From: Clostridiales bacterium
Lineage (GTDB): Bacteria > Bacillota_E > Sulfobacillia > Sulfobacillales > JAIMBI01
Length of the DNA: 9,856 nt
NCBI GenBank assembly: GCA_027318915.1
Contig: DAHVOH010000099.1
Span: 1 to 9,856 of the forward strand
Direction: 5' to 3'
In this document: positions 5,688 through 9,856 of the stretch, in pieces
Layout of the letters: the number at the start of each line of letters is the position of its first letter
Numbering within the stretch: the first letter of the stretch is position 1
Notes under the pieces: model-generated
Databases searched by the model: none
Seen by the model: the letters and a program-made list of their open reading frames with translations, nothing else
Told to the model about the DNA's origin: nothing
Position numbers and translations under genes: made by a program

Positions 5688-6640
5688 GCCGGGTGGACGT
5701 GACCGACATCATCGGGGGGACCCCGCTGGTCCGCCTGCGGGGTCTATCGGAGGCGACGGGTGCGTCCGTGTGGGCTAAAGTGGAGCGATCCAACCCCGGC
5801 GGGTCGATCAAGGACCGCACCGCTCGAGCCCTGGTGGACGACGCCGAGGCGCACGACCTGATTGAGCCGGGCAGTCTACTCGTGGAAGCCACGTCCGGCA
5901 ACACGGGGATCGCTTTGGCGATGCTGGCGGCCGCGCGCGGCTATCGGTTGCTGCTGGTGATGCCGGAGGGCCAGAGCCAGGAGCGGCGCCAGTTGTTTTA
6001 CGCCTACGGTGCGCAGGTCCTGGAGAGCCCTCGCGACGAAGGAACCGCAGGGGCCGTGCGGCGCGCTAAAGCGGTCGCCGCCGCGATACCGGGCGCCTAC
6101 ATGACGCGCCAGCATGAAAACCCCGCCAATCCGCGCGTGCACGAGCAGACCACCGGCCCGGAGCTCTGGCATCAAACGAACGGCAAGGTGGACGTCGTTG
6201 TCGCCGGGGTGGGCACGGGTGGAACGATTACCGGCGTCGGCTGGTATCTGAAAGCCCAGAAACCTGCGCTGACCATGGTGGCCGTGGAGCCGGCGGCGTC
6301 GGCCGTGCTGTCGGGCCGGCCCGCCGGCCCGCACCGGATTCAAGGCATTGGAGCGGGCTTCGTGCCCGCCATCTTGGATCGCCAAATTATCGATGTGATC
6401 ATTCCGGTCGGAGACGACGAAGCGTGGGAGGCCACGCGCGAGCTCGCTTTGACTGAAGGGCTCCTGGCGGGCTTATCGTCGGGCGCCGCCTATCACGCCA
6501 CCGCCATGCTCCTGCAGCGGGACCCGCGTCCGGGCCAAACGGTGGTGGTCATCTTTCCGGATGGCGGAGACCGCTATTTGTCGCTTGATGTGTATCGCCC
6601 CACGCCCCCTTTTGACACGGCGGCCGTCCCCGGTCTATGA
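5684..6640 (+). CDS. cysK: Cysteine synthase (O-acetylserine sulfhydrylase) family
   Basis: 318 residues from GTG 5684. It is a PLP enzyme that makes cysteine from O-acetylserine and sulfide in the cytosol. Visible motifs: DIIGGTPLVRL (8-18), the PLP lysine Lys43 in NPGGSIKDR, the substrate/phosphate loop EATSGNTGIA (68-77), NPANPRVHEQTTGPELW (146-162), the phosphate-binding GVGTGGTITG (175-184), and SSGAA (265-269), where the serine contacts the pyridine nitrogen. Length is normal. The GTG is preferred because it overlaps the stop of the upstream small ORF (GTGA) and has GGGAGG at 5676-5681. The spacing is short, so GTG 5693 or 5699 are alternatives differing by a few residues. The usual MPETMSIERR segment reads MPEGQSQERR, a mild departure that could bear on CysK versus CysM or related beta-synthases. 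The 3' end contains the selC promoter. Confidence 0.9.
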   Translation: MSRVDVTDIIGGTPLVRLRGLSEATGASVWAKVERSNPGGSIKDRTARALVDDAEAHDLIEPGSLLVEATSGNTGIALAMLAAARGYRLLLVMPEGQSQERRQLFYAYGAQVLESPRDEGTAGAVRRAKAVAAAIPGAYMTRQHENPANPRVHEQTTGPELWHQTNGKVDVVVAGVGTGGTITGVGWYLKAQKPALTMVAVEPAASAVLSGRPAGPHRIQGIGAGFVPAILDRQIIDVIIPVGDDEAWEATRELALTEGLLAGLSSGAAYHATAMLLQRDPRPGQTVVVIFPDGGDRYLSLDVYRPTPPFDTAAVPGL

Positions 6641-6641
6641 T
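6612..6641 (+). promoter_or_regulatory. Sigma-70-type promoter for tRNA-Sec, inside the end of cysK
   Basis: A perfect -35 TTGACA (6612-6617) and a 5/6 -10 TATGAT (6636-6641) are separated by 18 nt. The -35 lies in cysK coding sequence and the -10 spans the cysK stop codon. The predicted start near 6648 is about 5 nt before the mature tRNA 5' end, the position expected of a tRNA promoter. This is the best promoter match in the window. Confidence 0.75.
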
Positions 6642-6652
6642 CGCGAACATGC

Positions 6653-6746
6653 GGGGGTAGGTGGAGGTCTGGTGCCTTCCTCGGACTTCAAATCCGGTGG
6701 CCGGCCGGCGGTCGGCGGTGGGTTCGATTCCCACATACTCCCGCCA
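6653..6746 (+). tRNA. selC: tRNA-Sec (anticodon TCA)
   Basis: A 94-nt selenocysteine tRNA that decodes UGA with SelB and a SECIS element. Acceptor: GGGGGTAG (6653-6660) against ATACTCCC (6735-6742), seven pairs including one G-T, plus a G-A mismatch at the eighth; discriminator G6743; CCA encoded at 6744-6746. The D stem GGAGG/CTTCC (6663-6667 with 6676-6680) surrounds an extended D arm. The anticodon stem is TCGGA/TCCGG with loop CTTCAAA (6686-6692) and anticodon TCA at 6688-6690. The long variable arm (6698-6717) holds a stem CCGGCC/GGTCGG. T stem GTGGG/CCCAC with loop TTCGATT (6718-6734). The 8+5 arrangement and long variable arm are diagnostic of bacterial tRNA-Sec and exclude an ordinary suppressor or Trp/Ser tRNA. 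Its presence implies selA, selB and selD elsewhere in the genome; none is in the window. Confidence 0.95.
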
Positions 6747-6759
6747 AAACCTTACAGGA

Positions 6760-6794
6760 CGCGGCCTCTGGGGATTGGAGACCGCGCTCATTTT
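6760..6794 (+). terminator. Intrinsic terminator of selC
   Basis: CGCGGCCTCT (6760-6769) pairs with GGAGACCGCG (6777-6786), with one mismatch and one terminal G-T pair, around a 7-nt loop. CTCATTTT follows, ending in four T. It begins 13 nt after the tRNA CCA end, as expected for a monocistronic tRNA unit. Confidence 0.6.
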
Positions 6795-6803
6795 GCCCAG
6801 ATT

Positions 6804-6821
6804 GCCCCGAGGCATTGGGGC
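6804..6821. repeat. Short inverted repeat between selC terminator and IS256 remnant
   Basis: GCCCCG and TGGGGC flank a 6-nt loop. No T-run follows on either strand. It lies just beyond the transposase stop codon and could be part of the IS256 terminal inverted repeat or a decayed transposase terminator. The outer IS end cannot be fixed because its partner end is missing. Confidence 0.3.
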
Positions 6822-6822
6822 A

Positions 6823-7190
6823 TCAACATCCCTCGTGCACTTCCATCAGGACCGCCCTCACCGGCCGTTCCGCCGCAGCCCGGTGCGAAAAGATGCGGAT
6901 GACCCGCTCCCGCCAGCGTATCCCCCGGTTGAGACGCTCGCGGTCGCTCGTGGTGCGGAGCCGGAGGCGGACTTCCGGGGGCAGGCCAAGATCGCCCGCG
7001 CGTCCTCCACCCCGGCTTCCCCGATCGCGATCGCTTTGGGAGCCGTCTCCCGGAAGTCCGGGAGGAGCTGCTGGCTCAGCCAGTCCGCCCGCTGGCGTTC
7101 CGGCGCCTCGAATACCGCCCGCACGGCCGCGTTGAGGGACTCGTGGAGAGCTGTCGGGCAGGCGTCCGGGACGTTTCGGCTGAAGTGGGT
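6823..7190 (-). pseudogene. IS256-family transposase, C-terminal remnant, frameshifted
   Basis: On the minus strand, directly from the IS21 boundary at 7190, the frame reads THFSRNVPDACPTALHESLN and then AAVRAVFEAPERQRADW, APKAIAIGEAGVEDARAILA. These are hallmarks of the C-terminal part of IS256/mutator-type DDE transposases. The frame is lost at a run of five G (plus 6977-6981). In the next frame the sequence continues with LRLRTTSDRERLNRGIRWRE, RVIRIFSHRA and RAVLMEVHEGC, matching the RTTN-ERLN-EIRRRERV-RIFPN-LMEQ block of the family, to a stop at 6823-6825. The N-terminal two thirds, including the first catalytic aspartates, are replaced by the IS21 element. The copy is dead. A reading from 7529 that spans the IS21 end and this remnant is a fortuitous fusion. 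Confidence 0.8.
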
Positions 7191-7276
7191 TGCGTATTCC
7201 GGTCTAATCCACCAGGTGTTCCAGTAATTCGCCACCAGTTGGTTCCAGTAATTGACCCCCAGGCAGTCCAGTAAAT
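7191..7276. repeat. IS21 istB-side end: terminal repeat plus tandem units
   Basis: After the terminal TGCGTATTCCGG, the unit TTCCAGTAATT occurs at 7219-7229 and 7243-7253, and a variant TCCAGTAAAT at 7267-7276, at a 23-24 nt period. ATTCCGGTCTAAT at 7196 may be a more diverged first unit. In IS21 elements such multiple terminal repeats bind the IstA transposase. Confidence 0.75.
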
Positions 7277-7293
7277 CCCCACCGCCTCGAGTG

Positions 7294-8049
7294 CTATGGT
7301 TTTGTTGTATCGGTTGCCGCCGGCGGCGGCAAGGTTTTTCGCAAGGATTCGCCCCGCAGTTCGAGCCGATAGGCCTGATGCACGATGCGGTCGAGGACCG
7401 CGTCGGCGATGGTCGTATCGGCAAACAAGCCGTGCCACTGGGCAACGGGGACCTGGCTCGTGATGAGGGTGGCCGCCCGTTGATACCGGTCGTCGAGGAT
7501 TTCCCAGAGGTCCCGCGCTTGTTCGGCATTGAGGGGTTCCCCCCAATCGTCCGCGATGAGCATGTCCACCTTGGCCCAGGCTTGGAGCGCCTGGGGATAG
7601 GTGTGTTCGAGTCGCGCCACCAGGAGTTCCCCTAACAACCGACTTAGCCGGATGTACCGGACGCGACGGTCCTGCCGACAAGCGGCCTGTCCCAACGCGC
7701 AGGCCAGGAATGTCTTGCCACAACCCGCCGGTCCGGTGATGAGGACGGTCTGGTGGGCGGCGATCCATTGCCCGGTGAGCAATTGCTGGAATTGGCCGCG
7801 GTCGAGCCCGCGGGGCACGTGGTAGTCCACGGCCTCCGGGGCGGCGGCCAGGCGGAGCTGGGCGTCCCGGATCCGGCGGGCCCACCGCCGGTTTTGGCGG
7901 TGGACCCACTCGGCCTCCCCGAGCAAGCCGAGGCGTTCGTCGAACGATAAGGCGGCCATCTCAGGGTCCGTTTGTTGGCGGGACCAGGCGTCGGCCATGG
8001 CGCCGAGGCGCAGGGCCAGGAGGTGATCCCGGGTCGCGTTGGGGAGCAT
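7294..8049 (-). CDS. istB: IstB-type transposition helper ATPase
   Basis: 251 residues from ATG 8049. IstB is a AAA+/DnaA-like ATPase that selects target DNA and activates IstA. The N-terminal helical region contains LLALRLGAMADAW (10-22). Walker A is GPAGCGKT (106-113). Walker B is DMLIADDWG (162-170), with Trp where most IstB proteins have Phe. Arg-rich motifs follow (DDRYQRAATLITSQVP; DRIVHQAYRLELRGESLRK). The ATG at 8049 is preferred to one at 8058 because AAAGGA sits 8 nt upstream of it (the earlier ATG lies within that Shine-Dalgarno), and family members begin with Met-Leu before the Thr/Leu-rich helix. It starts 24 nt after the istA stop and is surely co-transcribed with it. It looks intact. 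Confidence 0.92.
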   Translation of the reverse strand: MLPNATRDHLLALRLGAMADAWSRQQTDPEMAALSFDERLGLLGEAEWVHRQNRRWARRIRDAQLRLAAAPEAVDYHVPRGLDRGQFQQLLTGQWIAAHQTVLITGPAGCGKTFLACALGQAACRQDRRVRYIRLSRLLGELLVARLEHTYPQALQAWAKVDMLIADDWGEPLNAEQARDLWEILDDRYQRAATLITSQVPVAQWHGLFADTTIADAVLDRIVHQAYRLELRGESLRKTLPPPAATDTTKP

Positions 8050-8073
8050 GTCGGTCATCCTTTCTTTTTGGGA

Positions 8074-9588
8074 TTATTGGTAGTACGCGGGTCCGCGGAC
8101 GTTGTCGTGCGGGGGCACAGGAGTCGGCGGGGTTGTGGGCGGTGGGACTTTGGTCAACGCCGCCACGGCGCGGTAGGTGTAGAGTTGCCGCGCTACCGCT
8201 TGCGCGGCGGCCGCTTCCAAGACCGTGGCGCCTTGCGTGTGCCCGAGGCGGAGGATCCCGAAGCAGGTCCGATAGGCCTGTTCGGGGTGTTTCATCCGCT
8301 GCAGGATCGTGGTGATGAGCGTGGCGGTCTGGGGGCCGACGGTGCTGGCCCAGTGCTGGAAACGTTCCGGGGTCCATTCCAGGCGATCCCGATGATGGCG
8401 GGGGCGATGCTCCGGAGCGGTGACGCATTGCCCCCGCCGGGCTGCCCGGTGATGGCTGGCAATGCGCTCCCCCGCATGAAAAATCTCTACGGTGTGCGCG
8501 GTCGTGCGTACCTCCACCGTCTCCCCGACCAGAGCGTAGGGCACGCTATAATAGCAGGCGTCCACCTGGACGTGGTAATCGGGATGGACGCGGGCTTGCG
8601 TCCAGGTGCCCGGCACGAACGGGTGGGCGGGCAACGGCCGGAGGGGTTCCTGGGCCTTCAGGGTATTCCGAGACCCCTCCCATTTTTGAAACGGCCGCGC
8701 ATTGAGCCACGCGACACATTCCGCGATGGCGGCATTGAGTTCGGCGAGATGGAAAAACTGCCGCTTCCGCAAAACCGCCAGCACCCAGCGGTCCACCAGT
8801 TGCACCCCGGTTTCGGCGGGGGCCTTGTGGGTGGGTTTCCGCACTTGGGCCGGGATGATCACGGTGTCGTAGTACTGCGCCATCTCCAGATACGAGGGAT
8901 GCAGATACGGTTCATACGGATGCGGCTGCCGCACCGCGGCTTTGAGATTGTCCGGCACCACACAGGTGGGCACGCCGCCGAAGGCCTGGAAGGCATGGAC
9001 GTGCCCTTGAATCCAGGCCGTCACCGACTGGTCCGGATGGGCCGCGGCAAAGACATAATGGCTGTACCCTAAGACGGCGACAAAGATTTGCGCCGGATGG
9101 ATTTCGCCCGTCTTCCGATCGATAACGGGCACGGTGGGCCCGGCGTAATCGACGAAGGCTTTATCGCCGGGCGCATGGGATTGCCGCAGCACCACGTCGA
9201 GGCGTTTTCGCCACCGGTGATAATGCACACAGAACGGGGAGTAGTGCAGGGCATCGTGGGGATGCGCGCGCTGGTATTCTACCCATGCCAATTCCAAGGT
9301 CATGCCCTTCGTGGTGCGCAAATCCGGATGAATCCGGACCCCATCCGGTTCCGGTCGGGTCCGCGGCCGACCCTGGTTGCCCGGGTAGAGGCGGTGTTCC
9401 AACGCATCATCGCTGAGCTCCGTCGGCAGCGGCCAGGACACCTCAGCGGCCGCGGCCCGTTTCAGCAAATCCCCCACCGTTGTGTGATCCAGGCCGAGAC
9501 TCTGGCCAATGGCTCGATGGCTGAGGCCCACCTGATGCAAGCGTAATATTTCCCGAATATGACGCATGGGAATCCTCCGTTTGGCCAT
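8074..9588 (-). CDS. istA: IstA-type IS21 transposase
   Basis: 504 residues from ATG 9588, chosen because AAGGAGAGG lies just upstream (GGAG 8 nt before the ATG) and the helix-turn-helix begins at once. A longer frame up to 9681 would include the IS end and is unlikely. The N-terminal HTH is at about 8-45 (MRHIREILRLHQVGLSHRAI, LGLDHTTVGDLLKR). The integrase-type DDE core has Asp147 in FVDYAG, Asp213 in VVPDNLKAAV and Glu259 in HKAPAETGVQ. The C-terminal beta domain (DYHVQVDACYYSVPYALVGE) is of the Mu-transposase C type. A possible -10 TACACT lies at 9626-9631 on the minus strand, between the terminal repeats and the start. The gene looks intact and functional. Confidence 0.94.
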   Translation of the reverse strand: MAKRRIPMRHIREILRLHQVGLSHRAIGQSLGLDHTTVGDLLKRAAAAEVSWPLPTELSDDALEHRLYPGNQGRPRTRPEPDGVRIHPDLRTTKGMTLELAWVEYQRAHPHDALHYSPFCVHYHRWRKRLDVVLRQSHAPGDKAFVDYAGPTVPVIDRKTGEIHPAQIFVAVLGYSHYVFAAAHPDQSVTAWIQGHVHAFQAFGGVPTCVVPDNLKAAVRQPHPYEPYLHPSYLEMAQYYDTVIIPAQVRKPTHKAPAETGVQLVDRWVLAVLRKRQFFHLAELNAAIAECVAWLNARPFQKWEGSRNTLKAQEPLRPLPAHPFVPGTWTQARVHPDYHVQVDACYYSVPYALVGETVEVRTTAHTVEIFHAGERIASHHRAARRGQCVTAPEHRPRHHRDRLEWTPERFQHWASTVGPQTATLITTILQRMKHPEQAYRTCFGILRLGHTQGATVLEAAAAQAVARQLYTYRAVAALTKVPPPTTPPTPVPPHDNVRGPAYYQ

Positions 9589-9656
9589 CAACGCCTCTCC
9601 TTCGATGTCATGGACACCATCAGAGAGTGTACGAGCCCTCGGAGCGGATGGGGGCG

Positions 9657-9765
9657 ATTTACTGGAATGCGTGGGGGCCATTTTTCATAACCCGTGGGGG
9701 CGAATTACCGGAACCGGTGGTGGGCATTTACTGGAACGGGTGGGGGATTGGGTCCGGAATCAGCA
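9657..9765. repeat. IS21 istA-side end: four tandem units plus terminal repeat
   Basis: ATTTACTGGAA occurs at 9657-9667 and 9726-9736, and a variant AATTACCGGAA at 9703-9713. A decayed copy ATTTTTCATAA at 9680-9690 sits exactly in register, giving a 23-nt period over four units. The terminal TGCTGATTCCGG (read inward) completes the end at 9765. This end mirrors the istB-side end but has one more unit. Confidence 0.75.
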
Positions 9766-9766
9766 A

Positions 9767-9856
9767 GCTCCACTGCGTGGCGCCATCGGGGGGTGTCTGG
9801 TGCCACGTGGCGTCGACGATCACCTGGACGGTGGCAGCCGGGATGGAGGGCTTACG
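9767..9856 (-). pseudogene. IS630-family transposase fragment, cut by the IS21 end
   Basis: On the minus strand from 9856 the frame reads RKPSIPAATVQVIVDATWHQ and then TPPDGATQWS, after which the IS21 terminus begins. This matches the linker and HTH-adjacent segment of IS630-type transposases, where Pro-Pro-x-(A/G)-T-(H/Q)-W-S is normally followed by TR-(T/S)-(M/L)-A. Here WS is the last residue pair before the IS21 end. The fragment is open to the right, so the N-terminal part of the gene may lie beyond the window; the catalytic domain is missing on this side. Only 30 residues are visible, so the family call is moderate. Confidence 0.65.

Larger units (their letters stand above)
7191..9765 (-). 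mobile_element. Complete IS21-family insertion sequence (2575 bp)
   Basis: The two ends match in inverted orientation: TGCGTATTCCGG from 7191 inward, and TGCTGATTCCGG read inward from 9765. Each gives the TG...CA termini usual for IS21. Similarity continues inward through AATCC, TTCCAGTAA, and GGTTCC plus AATT units. The element carries istA and istB in the usual order on the minus strand with a short gap, and its size is normal for the family. Both genes are open with catalytic motifs intact, so it may be active. The bases next to the two ends (AAGTGGGT before 7191, AGCTCCAC after 9765) are not a 4-8 bp direct repeat, and the flanks come from different transposase genes. Confidence 0.85.

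Noticed and set aside
6804..6821. Hairpin as the selC terminator
   Set aside because: There is no T-run; the hairpin at 6760-6786 followed by CTCATTTT is closer to the tRNA and fits much better.
7219..7276. Regularly spaced short repeats as a CRISPR-like array
   Set aside because: Units are about 11 nt with 12-13 nt between them, lie at both ends of an IS21 element in inverted orientation, and fit transposase-binding repeats.
6858..7529. 223-aa minus-strand frame as one gene
   Set aside because: It crosses the IS21 terminus at 7191, joining an istB-end shadow to the IS256 remnant by chance.
7972..9072. 366-aa plus-strand frame
   Set aside because: Antisense of istA and the istB start; the minus-strand products have clear domains and catalytic residues.

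Overview
The window is GC-rich. It carries a short chimeric left edge, about 6 kb of ordinary chromosomal housekeeping genes, and a right third (about 6.8 kb onward) made of nested insertion-sequence remains. Menaquinone genes, a lipid II amidotransferase subunit (GatD), TatA, frequent GTG starts with strong Shine-Dalgarno sequences, and a selenocysteine tRNA fit a high-GC, probably monoderm, bacterium such as a high-GC Bacillota, Chloroflexota or Actinomycetota lineage. This is inference, since no marker gene is present. The first ~175 bases do not fit: they encode part of a ClpV/TssH ATPase of type VI secretion, a system known mainly from diderm Proteobacteria.

Layout. 1-~175: ClpV fragment, running in frame into the C-terminal half of MenD (to 1075). 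1062-1889: menH, overlapping menD by 14 nt. 1890-2160: non-coding, with one good hairpin. 2161-2718: ICMT-type membrane methyltransferase. 2900-3832: MscS-type channel. 3845-4345 (minus): unrecognised 166-aa protein, convergent with mscS and divergent from gatD. 4517-5257: gatD without an adjacent murT. 5316-5528: tatA. 5541-5687: a 48-codon single-span membrane ORF whose stop overlaps the start of cysK (5684-6640). 6653-6746: tRNA-Sec (selC), with a near-consensus sigma-70 promoter lying across the end of cysK and an intrinsic terminator just after the tRNA.

Right third. On the minus strand are the C-terminal remnant of an IS256-family transposase (6823-7190, frameshifted), a complete IS21-family element (7191-9765; istA, istB, TG...CA ends with tandem transposase-binding repeats), and the start of an IS630-family transposase fragment (9767-9856). 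The two flanks of the IS21 element belong to different transposase families and show no target duplication, so the element sits at a rearrangement junction (or an assembly join), not at a simple insertion.

Functionally, menD and menH act consecutively in menaquinone synthesis. tatA, the small membrane ORF and cysK form a tight co-directional unit that probably reads from a promoter at the end of gatD. selC is an independent transcription unit and marks the boundary between core genes and the mobile-element cluster. I see no complete new defence or biosynthetic system. The most useful observations are the ClpV-MenD junction, the mismatched IS21 flanks, the selC unit, the overlooked small ORF and the orphan gatD.
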